Shown piece after piece: positions 28,874 to 36,464 of a stretch of 64,000 nt of DNA; the stretch's first letter is position 1, and every line of letters starts with the position of its first letter. The notes beneath the pieces were generated by a model. It ran no database searches. It saw only the letters and a program-made list of their open reading frames with translations, and was not told the origin of the DNA. The position numbers and the translations under genes are program-made. Origin of the DNA: Microvirga terrae (GTDB taxonomy: Bacteria; Pseudomonadota; Alphaproteobacteria; Rhizobiales; Beijerinckiaceae); the NCBI RefSeq assembly GCF_013307435.2, contig NZ_CP102845.1, forward strand, positions 2,179,001 through 2,243,000, given 5' to 3'.

Positions 28874-28915
28874 TGAAATACCGGCTTGCGATGGAGCCGA
28901 TAGCTGCCGTCTATC
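28874..28915 (-). promoter_or_regulatory. Bipartite LysR-type element, copy F (bufABC promoter)
   Basis: Dyad GATAG-CTGCCGT-CTATC at 28899-28915, 15-bp gap, TGAAATACCG at 28874-28883. The proximal edge is 78 bp before the bufA start. The divergent DUF302 gene starts at 29094, 179 bp on the other side. Confidence 0.85.
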
Positions 28916-29093
28916 ATGGGGTGGCCGGCTGGATCGAGCGGGGCTGACGTCCGCACGGTCTGCCCTTCGGCTGACGATAGCCTGAGGATATGGACTTGAA
29001 AGCCATTCGGAATTTCAGGCGGAGAACGCATGGCCTCATGCTTGCGGCATGGCTCACGAACAGCGCGTGAGCGGCAACCAGGAGGACCGATCC

Positions 29094-29588
29094 ATGACAG
29101 CCCGCATCGCAGCTCTCGCCGCAGCGACCCTCATCCCGTTCACCCTCGCCCTCGTGCCCGTCGGTGCAAGGGCGGAGGACTCGACCCACCAGGTGCTCGA
29201 GAACGGGCTCGTCCGCGTCAAGAGCGCTTACCCGTTCAACGAGACCATCGACCGGATCAAGCAGGACATTGCGGCGAAAGGCATCATGTTCTTCCTCGCG
29301 GTCGACCAATCGAAGCTCGCCTCCGAGGCCGGGATCAAGCTGAGGCCGTCGACGCTCCTGGTGTTCGGCAATCCGGCACTCGGCTCGCAGTTCATTACGT
29401 CCAACCCGGATGCAGGGATCGACTGGCCGGTCCGGCTGCTGGTTTCGGAGGGTGAGACCGGTGCCGTGTGGACCGTTTACAACGACTTCCATCATATCGC
29501 CCGTCGCCATCGCATAACGGATCGGGACACGGCTTTCGACAAAGCATCCGATGTGATCTCGTCCATTGCATCAAGCATTTCCGAGTAG
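29094..29588 (+). CDS. Secreted DUF302-family protein
   Basis: This protein of about 164 residues starts at ATG 29094 ([27 protein letters not shown]) behind GGAGGACCGATCC. The first 27 residues are a signal peptide. The rest is a DUF302 domain: the [29 protein letters not shown] opening, the [30 protein letters not shown] core, and a [11 protein letters not shown] segment. DUF302 proteins are small periplasmic alpha/beta proteins of unknown role, often near metal or redox genes. It is divergent from bufABC and may share the regulatory region. Confidence 0.87.
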   Translation: MTARIAALAAATLIPFTLALVPVGARAEDSTHQVLENGLVRVKSAYPFNETIDRIKQDIAAKGIMFFLAVDQSKLASEAGIKLRPSTLLVFGNPALGSQFITSNPDAGIDWPVRLLVSEGETGAVWTVYNDFHHIARRHRITDRDTAFDKASDVISSIASSISE

Positions 29589-29929
29589 GGCCTGGCGAGG
29601 CGACTGACTCGCCAAGGATTGAAGACGGAGCTGGTCGCACACTTCCACCCTGTCGTGGATACGGATCGGTGCTTTCCCGGCTCCTAGGAGGCATTGCCCG
29701 AAGAGACGGTGACTCCGGATTTGACGTACGTTCTGCCTGGAAGGAAGGTCGGTTCCTGGCACGTTCCGGACGGTGGGCGAATTTCCGCTTTGGACAGGAA
29801 CATCCGATGTTCCTGTCAGTGAACGAATTTCACTACCTGACCCAAAGCAGTCATCGTCGGCGTCGGGGATGTCCTAAACCTAGCGTGCTCTATCGGTACC
29901 TTCATTACGAATTATTCGCGCCGGAGCTC
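29589..29929. other. Gene-free interval with a weak copy of the dispersed repeat
   Basis: No supported gene. Bases 29753-29796 begin TTCCTGGCACGTTCCGG and vaguely resemble the repeat family at 3096 and 50152, but the match fades after about 15 bases. Confidence 0.4.
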
Positions 29930-30838
29930 TTAATGGATCGTTGCTCTCCACGCTCCCGGCGTAGTGCCGACGAGGCGTGCGAACGTGCGGGTGAGATGGC
30001 TTTGGTCGGAAAAGCCACACGTCAACGCGATGTCCGCGAGGGAGGTGTCGCGGAAAGTGAGGAGATCTTTCGCCCGCTCCACGCGGCGTCGTTGAAGCCA
30101 TTGATAGGGCGCCATGCCCGTCGATCGCTTAAAAGCATGAGCGAACTGGCTCGTCCGCAGTCCACATAGGCTCGCGAGTTCGGCCAGTCCGATGCCACCT
30201 ACCACGCTGGTCTCCATAACCTCTTTCGCCAGCCGCTCTTGCCATGTGCTCAAGCCGCCTCTGACCGGACGACGCATGGCCAGATCTCCATAGGTAGCGC
30301 ATACATAGATCCCGAGGCTCCACATAAAGTGATCCGCAAATAGCGGGTCAATGGTCTCTGGTGCGTCGAAGTAGGGATGGATCCGCAGGGCGAGACGGCG
30401 AAGGACCGGATCGTCCGTCACATGATAGAGGCTCTTGCCCAGGTGCGTCACGTGCGGCACTTCGAGATCATCCGCGATCTCGCGCATGAAACTCCGCTGT
30501 AGGATGGTTTCGACCGTATGGCGAGGTGTGGTGAAGTCGATGTGCTCCAAGCCCGACACGTATAGGAAATGCGTCTCGCCCCTGCGGTGCGGACGCGAAA
30601 TGGTGCGGCCGTCCATGACGACGTCGCTCTTCTCATCGTTGAAGCGCACGCCAATGCTGTAGGCGTCTTCCCACTTCGGAAACTCTGCATTGCTCTCGAC
30701 AGACTTGAAGCCGTAGCAGACATCAGCCGAGATCAGCCGAGAGCTTGAGAGCCCCCGGACGGCAAGCTTTCTGTCCGTCTTGCGAGGCAGCCCAATTGGA
30801 ACCGTGGCGACTTCAACCAATCGCAGGTTGAGGCTCAT
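29930..30838 (-). CDS. AraC-family transcriptional regulator
   Basis: This protein of about 302 residues starts at ATG 30838 (MSLNLRLVEVATVP) behind GACGGAGGAGGTCGCC. The C-terminal 100 residues hold two helix-turn-helix motifs of the AraC type (IGLAELASLCGLRTSQFAHAFKRSTG and TSLADIALTCGFSDQSHLTRTFARLVG) ending in the PGAWRATI signature. The N-terminal half has no recognisable ligand domain. The product probably controls the adjacent hydrolase gene: both genes are preceded on the same side by a 16-bp identical repeat (30961 and 31914). Confidence 0.9.
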   Translation of the reverse strand: MSLNLRLVEVATVPIGLPRKTDRKLAVRGLSSSRLISADVCYGFKSVESNAEFPKWEDAYSIGVRFNDEKSDVVMDGRTISRPHRRGETHFLYVSGLEHIDFTTPRHTVETILQRSFMREIADDLEVPHVTHLGKSLYHVTDDPVLRRLALRIHPYFDAPETIDPLFADHFMWSLGIYVCATYGDLAMRRPVRGGLSTWQERLAKEVMETSVVGGIGLAELASLCGLRTSQFAHAFKRSTGMAPYQWLQRRRVERAKDLLTFRDTSLADIALTCGFSDQSHLTRTFARLVGTTPGAWRATIH

Positions 30839-30960
30839 GGCGACCTCCTCCGTCTCGTGACACCCCATTCCTAACATGGCAGCGCAATGCAGGGTACCTC
30901 GTCCCTATTGCTTCGATCTGCGCCTCACAGAGAAGGATTGGACGAGAGAGTTAGGTCTGC

Positions 30961-30976
30961 ATTGAACGATCCTGCA
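30961..30976 (+). repeat. 16-bp direct repeat, copy 1 (upstream of araC-type gene)
   Basis: ATTGAACGATCCTGCA, identical to 31914-31929. It is about 130 bp upstream of the regulator start at 30838. Confidence 0.7.
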
Positions 30977-31030
30977 ATTCGGTTGGAAAATGGATCTGGG
31001 CGCCGGATAAGCCAGTGCCCAGACGGGAGG

Positions 31031-31807
31031 CTATTGGAGCCCGGCGTTGACGGCAGCACGGGCAATCAGGTCGGCCACAACCTGGGGGGTTGAGACATAG
31101 ACCGCATGGCTGCCTGGCGTTTCCACGGTGATGGCTCCCGCTCGCTCAGCCATCTGACGTTGGGCAGCGGGCGGCATCATTTTGTCGTCAGTCGCCACCA
31201 GATACCAGGTGGGCTTCCCCTTCCACGCTGGCGCGCTCACCTTTCCTTCCAGCGCGGCGACGCCCCAGGGGACCTGGGAAGCCGCCATGAAGGATGCGAG
31301 TTCCACGTCAACGTCCGCGGCGAACGAGTCAAAAAACTTGGCCCGATCGAGGAAGAGAAACCCGTCCATGGGGGCCAGGATTGGGGGCACGGGAGAACCA
31401 GGCGGCGGGTTCGCAATCAAGCTTGAGACCGACTCTCCGGCATCAGGTGCGAAGGCCGCGATGTAAACAAGGCCAGCAACCTTTGGGTCGGTCCCTGCCT
31501 CGGACACCACAACACCACCGTAGGAGTGCCCGACCAGGATCACTTGGCCCGAGGCGGCCGCAATTGCGCGCTTCGTTACAGCTACATCGTCGGCGAGCGA
31601 GGTCGTAGAGTTCTGCACGACAGTAACATCGAAGCCGTCCTTCTTCAGGATACTATAGACGCTCTGCCAGCCGGAGCCGTCCACAAAGCCGCCATGGACG
31701 AGGATGACGGACTTGACGGGTTCTTCGCCAGCCGCCTTGGCTGAGACGGCGCCGATGCCGAGAGCCAGGGCTGCGGCAGAAGCAAGAAGAGTAATGGTGC
31801 TGGACAT
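31031..31807 (-). CDS. Secreted alpha/beta hydrolase
   Basis: This protein of about 258 residues starts at ATG 31807 behind GGGAAAGGGAGAAAGAAC. The signal peptide (MSSTITLLASAAALALGIGAVSAKA) is followed by an alpha/beta hydrolase fold: the oxyanion region VHGGFVDGSGWQ, the nucleophile elbow GHSYGGVVVSE, and the C-terminal His in PGSHAVYVS. The sequence resembles the small esterase group related to the salicylate/methylesterase-like hydrolases. The substrate is unknown. It lies 192 bp upstream of the AraC-type gene on the same strand. Confidence 0.88.
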   Translation of the reverse strand: MSSTITLLASAAALALGIGAVSAKAAGEEPVKSVILVHGGFVDGSGWQSVYSILKKDGFDVTVVQNSTTSLADDVAVTKRAIAAASGQVILVGHSYGGVVVSEAGTDPKVAGLVYIAAFAPDAGESVSSLIANPPPGSPVPPILAPMDGFLFLDRAKFFDSFAADVDVELASFMAASQVPWGVAALEGKVSAPAWKGKPTWYLVATDDKMMPPAAQRQMAERAGAITVETPGSHAVYVSTPQVVADLIARAAVNAGLQ

Positions 31808-31913
31808 GTTCTTTCTCCCTTTCCAAAGCACTTGTGGGCTGGAAGCAAGCAGCCACGCAGTTCGGGTTGCTCTACCAGCCTGATGCCACGGTATTCGGAG
31901 CTGTCGTCCCTCG

Positions 31914-31929
31914 ATTGAACGATCCTGCA
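31914..31929 (+). repeat. 16-bp direct repeat, copy 2 (upstream of hydrolase)
   Basis: Identical to 30961-30976 and about 114 bp upstream of the hydrolase start at 31807, on the same side as copy 1 relative to its gene. Confidence 0.7.
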
Positions 31930-32316
31930 TCGCTCGCGGTCACAGCGATCGGTAGCACTACTTTGGATAAATTGTAGAGGTTCAGGTTGTATCCGCCCTG
32001 TAACGAGCCTGAGCCGGCTGACGCTATAGGCACGGCGAAGGATGGATTGATGGTAGGGCCATTAGGGTTCAAACCTCAGTATCCTATGCTGCTTCGTCCG
32101 AGGTCCGCCTTTGGCACTCCTGAGGCCTACGCTTGAAGGCACCAATCCTGGCGTAACCAGACCTTCCTCACGGTCCGCGAACTTCGTTGCCTGACCCCAA
32201 GCCGACCTTTGGGCCGCGCGTGACGAGGGACGAGCGGACATTCCTGAAGGATTTGATGGAGCAATCATATTTAGATCAGCGGCAGCCCTTGTTTTCGGTG
32301 GCCTGTCGCCCATAAC

Positions 32317-32330
32317 GCTACAGGTGTAGC
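32317..32330. promoter_or_regulatory. Palindrome upstream of the HigA-like gene
   Basis: GCTACA-GG-TGTAGC is a perfect 6+2+6 inverted repeat 15 bp before the start codon at 32345. This is the position and form expected for autoregulation by a HigA-type HTH protein. Confidence 0.6.
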
Positions 32331-32344
32331 ATCAAGGATCGATC

Positions 32345-32695
32345 ATGAAAGCCTCCCGAGGCACCCCTCCGGCAGTTCCGGCTCATCCAGGCTTGATCCT
32401 GCGTGACCGGATCCTGCCTGGCCTTGATCTCTCCGTCAGCCAAGCCGCCCGCGAGCTTCGCATCGCACGCCAGACGCTTCATAAGGTTCTCGCCGGCACG
32501 GCCGCCTTCAGTCCCGAGATGGCCACGCGTCTGGCGCGTCTCTCGGGCACGACACCGCACTTCTGGCTTGACCGCCAGCAACAGTACGACCTCTGGCACG
32601 CCGAACAGGCGCTCGCCGACGTGCTCGGGCTGATCCCGACACACACCCTTCCGGCCGCTCTTCAGCAAGAGATTGGACTTCATCATGACCGATAA
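32345..32695 (+). CDS. HigA-type HTH protein without a HigB partner
   Basis: This 116-residue protein has a Cro/C1-type HTH of the HigA/VapI group: PAHPGLILRDRILPGLDLSVSQAARELRIARQTLHKVLAG is the family pattern, followed by FSPEMATRLARLSGTTPHFWLDRQ. HigA normally neutralises the HigB mRNA interferase and represses its own operon. No higB gene is visible upstream or downstream. Its stop overlaps the kaiC start by 11 bases, so it is translationally coupled to kaiC and may regulate that operon. Confidence 0.87.
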   Translation: MKASRGTPPAVPAHPGLILRDRILPGLDLSVSQAARELRIARQTLHKVLAGTAAFSPEMATRLARLSGTTPHFWLDRQQQYDLWHAEQALADVLGLIPTHTLPAALQQEIGLHHDR

Positions 32696-34181
32696 GCCTC
32701 AACCCTCCCCGAGAGCGCGGACCGGGGTTGCGGGGCTGGACGATATTCTCGTCGGCGGCTTGTCCCCCGGGCACGTCTATCTCCTGGAGGGCAGCCCCGG
32801 CACCGGCAAGACCACCATCGCGCTCCAGTTCTTGCTCGAAGGAGCCAAGATCGGAGAAACCGGGCTCTACATCACCATGTCGGAGACCGAGCAGGAGCTG
32901 CGCGAAGGAGCCGCGTCACATGGCTGGACCATCGGCGGCGATGTTGAGGTGTTCGAACTCGTGCCGCCGGAGAACCTCCTTGACGACGAGCACCAGCAAA
33001 GCCTGCTCTACTCGTCGGATCTGGAGCTGGGTGAGACCACCAAGGCCGTGTTCGAGGCCATCGACCGAGCCCAGCCGGTCCGCATCGTGATCGACAGCCT
33101 GTCCGAGATCCGCCTCCTGGCGCAAAGCTCCCTGCGCTATCGTCGTCAGATCCTGGCGATGAAGCACTACTTTGCCCGGCAGGGCGCGACGGTGCTGATG
33201 CTGGACGACCTGACCACCGACACGAATGACAAAACCGTTCACAGCCTCGCCCACGGCGTCATCCGCCTGGAGGGGCTGACGCCCAACTACGGCGCCGAGC
33301 GCCGCCGCCTGCGAGTGATCAAGTATCGTGGCCAGTCGTTCCGGGGCGGCTTCCACGACTTCATCATTGCCGAAGGGGGTGTGCAGGTCTTTCCGCGTCT
33401 TATCTCCAGCGAGCACAAGACAGGCTTTGACCGCCATGTGCTCACCAGCGGCATTGGTGAGCTCGATACACTCCTGGGCGGCGGCATCGAGCAGGGCTCC
33501 AGTACCTTGATCATGGGACCTGCGGGGGCAGGCAAGTCCCTGCTGGCTGTCCAGTTCGCCGTCGCTGCCGCCGCACGGGGCGAGAAGGCGGCCTTGTTCA
33601 TCTTCGACGAAGAGCTTGGATTGCTCAAGGACCGCACCAGGCTGATGGGCATCGATCTGGACGCGCTGTGCGCCAGCGGTCACCTGTTTATCGAGCAGGT
33701 CGACGCCGCCGAGCTCTCACCAGGAGAGTTCGCCCACAGGGTCCGGGCCAGGATTGATCGCGACAGCGTCAAGACGGTCGTGATCGATGGCCTCAACGGC
33801 TATCAAGCCGCCATGCCGGATGAGCAATTCCTGACTCTGCATATCCATGAGCTGTTGCAGTACCTGAACCGGCAGGGGGCCTCGACCTTCCTGACCGTGG
33901 CCCAGCACGGACTCGTCGGCGACATGAAGTCGCCCGTCGATGTCACTTATCTCGCCGACACAGTCATCCTGCTGCGCTACTTCGAGGCGTTCGGCCAGGT
34001 TCGGCGGGCGATCTCCGTCATCAAGAAACGGTTTGGCACGCACGAGAACACCATCCGCGAGATCCGGATCGACACCAAAGGCATTGCCGTCGGAGAGCCC
34101 TTAACGGGCTTCCAGGGGGTTCTACGCGGCACTCCGGTCCTGGCCGAGGGCAACCGGTCCCGGCTGCTCGAAGACCGCTGA
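32685..34181 (+). CDS. kaiC: KaiC-like tandem ATPase
   Basis: This protein of about 498 residues has two RecA-like domains with Walker A motifs GSPGTGKT (about 36-43) and GPAGAGKS (about 277-284). CII keeps the catalytic acidic pair (IFDEELGLLKD); CI has SETEQEL, with only one of the two acidic residues in the usual place. In CII, where cyanobacterial KaiC has the phospho-Ser/Thr pair before the DT dipeptide, this protein reads VDVTYLADT, placing Thr and Tyr there. No kaiA or kaiB is nearby. The start at 32685 lies within the higA-like gene; a kinase gene follows two bases after its stop. Confidence 0.87.
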   Translation: MTDKPQPSPRARTGVAGLDDILVGGLSPGHVYLLEGSPGTGKTTIALQFLLEGAKIGETGLYITMSETEQELREGAASHGWTIGGDVEVFELVPPENLLDDEHQQSLLYSSDLELGETTKAVFEAIDRAQPVRIVIDSLSEIRLLAQSSLRYRRQILAMKHYFARQGATVLMLDDLTTDTNDKTVHSLAHGVIRLEGLTPNYGAERRRLRVIKYRGQSFRGGFHDFIIAEGGVQVFPRLISSEHKTGFDRHVLTSGIGELDTLLGGGIEQGSSTLIMGPAGAGKSLLAVQFAVAAAARGEKAALFIFDEELGLLKDRTRLMGIDLDALCASGHLFIEQVDAAELSPGEFAHRVRARIDRDSVKTVVIDGLNGYQAAMPDEQFLTLHIHELLQYLNRQGASTFLTVAQHGLVGDMKSPVDVTYLADTVILLRYFEAFGQVRRAISVIKKRFGTHENTIREIRIDTKGIAVGEPLTGFQGVLRGTPVLAEGNRSRLLEDR

Positions 34182-34183
34182 GC

Positions 34184-35272
34184 ATGAGCGACACACCCCA
34201 GTCCCGTTCGGGGCGGGCGCTCATCCTGGCTCCGCACGGACGGGATGCGGCTGTTGCGGCGGACATCCTGCAAGCTGCGGGAATTGCGGCCGAGATCTGC
34301 CCCGACCTTCCGACACTGTTGCGCGAGATCGCGCAAGGTGCGGGTTTTGCTCTGGTCACGGATGAGGCGTTCCGCACCACTAATCTGAAGGAGCTTTCCC
34401 AATGGCTGTCGGATCAACCGCCGTGGTCCGACTTCGCCTTCGTGCTTCTCACCCGTCGTGGCGGTGGGGTTGAGCGAAATCCGGCCCTGGCGCGTCTGTC
34501 CGAGATCCTCGGCAACGTGGTGTTTCTGGAACGCCCCTTTCATGCCGGCACGCTGGTGAGCGTCGCCCGTTCCGCCTTGCGGGGACGGCTTCGGCAATAT
34601 GAGGCGCGATCCCGCCTGGAGGATCTGCACGAAGGTGAGGAGCGGCTGAGGGCGGCGCTCGAGAAGGAAAGGCGCGCAGCCGAGCATCAGAGGGTGCTCA
34701 TCAACGAGTTGAACCATCGGGTCAAGAACACGCTCGCGACCGTGCAGTCGATCTCGGCGCAGACCTTGCGCACCGCAGAGACGAAAACGGACGCGCGCGA
34801 GGCTTTGGAGATGCGGCTGCTGGCTCTGTCCCGAGCCCACGACGTGCTCACCCGCGAAAGTTGGGAGGGCGCCGATCTGGTTGAAGTGGTCGCCAACGCT
34901 CTCAAGCCTTACGAGATCTCGGAGGAGAGCCGCTTCCACATCAAGGGGCCGCATGTGCGGGTCACGCCGCGCATGTCGCTCGCGCTGGCGATGGCGCTGC
35001 ATGAGCTGGCGACCAATGCAGTGAAGTACGGGGCACTGTCCAACAAGACCGGCACTATCGAGGTGTCATGGGAGTTGCAAAATGGAACCGCGCCACCGCG
35101 GCTGACTCTGCGCTGGACGGAGGCCGGGGGGCCGCCCGTGGTCGCCCCGAGTCGGTGGGGCTTTGGGTCGCGTCTCATCGAGCGCACCTTGGCGCAGGAT
35201 CTGGATGGACAGGTGACGATTGCCTTTCCTCCCACCGGCGTCGTGTGCATTGTCGAAGCCCCTGTGGCGTAG
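34184..35272 (+). CDS. HWE-type histidine kinase with N-terminal receiver-like domain
   Basis: This 362-residue cytoplasmic kinase starts with a receiver-like region (about 1-130) without a clear phosphoacceptor. A short coiled coil (RLRAALEKERRAAEH) and the HWE-family phosphoacceptor region LINELNHRVKNTLATVQSI follow; the phosphorylated residue is the His of NHRVKN. The ATPase has N (ALHELATNAVKYGALS) and G boxes (WGFGSRLIERTLAQD). It lies two bases after kaiC and is surely cotranscribed. KaiC-kinase pairs are known in alphaproteobacteria and may give a timing or stress output; that role is inferred. Confidence 0.88.
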   Translation: MSDTPQSRSGRALILAPHGRDAAVAADILQAAGIAAEICPDLPTLLREIAQGAGFALVTDEAFRTTNLKELSQWLSDQPPWSDFAFVLLTRRGGGVERNPALARLSEILGNVVFLERPFHAGTLVSVARSALRGRLRQYEARSRLEDLHEGEERLRAALEKERRAAEHQRVLINELNHRVKNTLATVQSISAQTLRTAETKTDAREALEMRLLALSRAHDVLTRESWEGADLVEVVANALKPYEISEESRFHIKGPHVRVTPRMSLALAMALHELATNAVKYGALSNKTGTIEVSWELQNGTAPPRLTLRWTEAGGPPVVAPSRWGFGSRLIERTLAQDLDGQVTIAFPPTGVVCIVEAPVA

Positions 35273-35639
35273 ATCTCGGGCGACGATCTGGAACATGTGC
35301 AATGATCCTGTTCCATTCGACAATGATCAACGAAGATCGATCTAAAGAACTTGCAAGGAGCGGCGGTGCAAGTTTCGAATGTCGCCCCCGGCAGCTTTCG
35401 ATGAGGGAGTCTACCCTGTACCACCGATTCCAGCACCTTGCGGAAGTTGACCCGATCGGGACCTTCGTGATTTGACTCAAACCTTGAACACAGGATCCAG
35501 GACTCGTAAGTTTATTACGCAATGCCGAGGGGCTGACGTACGATCCCGAATGTCGATATGGGAGTAGACACAGCTCGAGAGACCGGTAACCTGACGAGCC
35601 AACCCTCCCAACCAGTCTGTGGAATTCCATCGAGTGCCC
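35273..35639. other. Gene-poor interval before the RsbQ-like gene
   Basis: Holds no gene I can support. A short open segment near 35323-35475 lacks a ribosome binding site and a recognisable family. The promoter of the RsbQ-like operon should be at the right end. Confidence 0.4.
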
Positions 35640-36464
35640 ATGCCTTCCATTCTGGTCCGACACAATGTTAAGATTCTGGGCCAGGGCGAGCAGCCCATGA
35701 TCTTTGCCCACGGTTATGGCTGCGATCAGAACATGTGGCGGTTCATTACCCCTGCTTTCCAGGACCGCTACAAGATCATCCTCTTCGACTATGTTGGGCA
35801 CGGGCAGTCCGATGCTGCCGCTTTCGATCAAGCACGATACGATTCCCTCCAAGGCTATGCTGATGACGTCCTGGCGATCTGCCGCGCGTTGAACCTCAAG
35901 GATGTCATTTTCGTCGGACACTCGGTCAGTGCCATGATCGGGGTTCTCGCTGCCATCCGGGAGCCGGAGCGGTTCGATCGTCTTGTGCTCATTGGCCCCT
36001 CACCACGCTACATCGATGATGCCGATTTTGTGGGTGGGTTCACGCAGGAGGATATCGAGGGTCTGCTGGATTCCCTCGACAGCAATCACCTCGGCTGGTC
36101 GAGCGCCATGGCTCCGGTGATCATGGGCAACCCGGAGCGGCCGGAACTCGGCGAGGAACTTACCAACAGCTTCTGCCGCACCAATCCGGACATCGCCAAG
36201 CACTTCGCCCGTGTGACATTTCTCTCGGACAACCGCGCTGACCTGCCCAAGGTGACGACCAAGGCGCTCATCCTCCAGTGCTCGCAGGACGTGATTGCAC
36301 CCGAGGCGGTTGGGCACTACGTGCATCAGAACCTGCCGGACAGTGAGTTCGTCCTGATGCAGGCGACGGGCCACTGCCCGAACCTGAGTGCACCTGAGGA
36401 GACGATTGCCGCCATGGAAGCCTTTCTGCACGGTTCAGCTTCCAACAAGACGGCGGCAGAGTGA
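35640..36464 (+). CDS. RsbQ-like alpha/beta hydrolase (KAI2/D14-related fold)
   Basis: This protein of about 274 residues starts at ATG 35640 (MPSILVRHNVKILG), which aligns with the N-terminus of Bacillus RsbQ. Core motifs: FAHGYGCDQNMWR near the oxyanion hole, GHSVSAMIG for the nucleophile Ser, CSQDVIAP for Asp, and GHCPN for His. RsbQ is a cytoplasmic hydrolase that together with the PAS-phosphatase RsbP relays energy stress to sigma-B; plant KAI2 and D14 share the fold. Here it overlaps the start of a PAS hybrid kinase by four bases (GTGA), so the pair probably acts together. Confidence 0.87.
   Translation: MPSILVRHNVKILGQGEQPMIFAHGYGCDQNMWRFITPAFQDRYKIILFDYVGHGQSDAAAFDQARYDSLQGYADDVLAICRALNLKDVIFVGHSVSAMIGVLAAIREPERFDRLVLIGPSPRYIDDADFVGGFTQEDIEGLLDSLDSNHLGWSSAMAPVIMGNPERPELGEELTNSFCRTNPDIAKHFARVTFLSDNRADLPKVTTKALILQCSQDVIAPEAVGHYVHQNLPDSEFVLMQATGHCPNLSAPEETIAAMEAFLHGSASNKTAAE

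Larger units (their letters stand above)
31808..32344. other. Gene-poor interval with regulatory sequences
   Basis: Contains the second 16-bp repeat (31914) and the palindrome at 32317. I found no supported gene here, and no trace of a higB toxin gene upstream of the HigA-like gene. Confidence 0.5.

Noticed and set aside
31872..32072. 66-residue minus-strand ORF
   Set aside because: It contains the 16-bp operator-like repeat and has no ribosome binding site.
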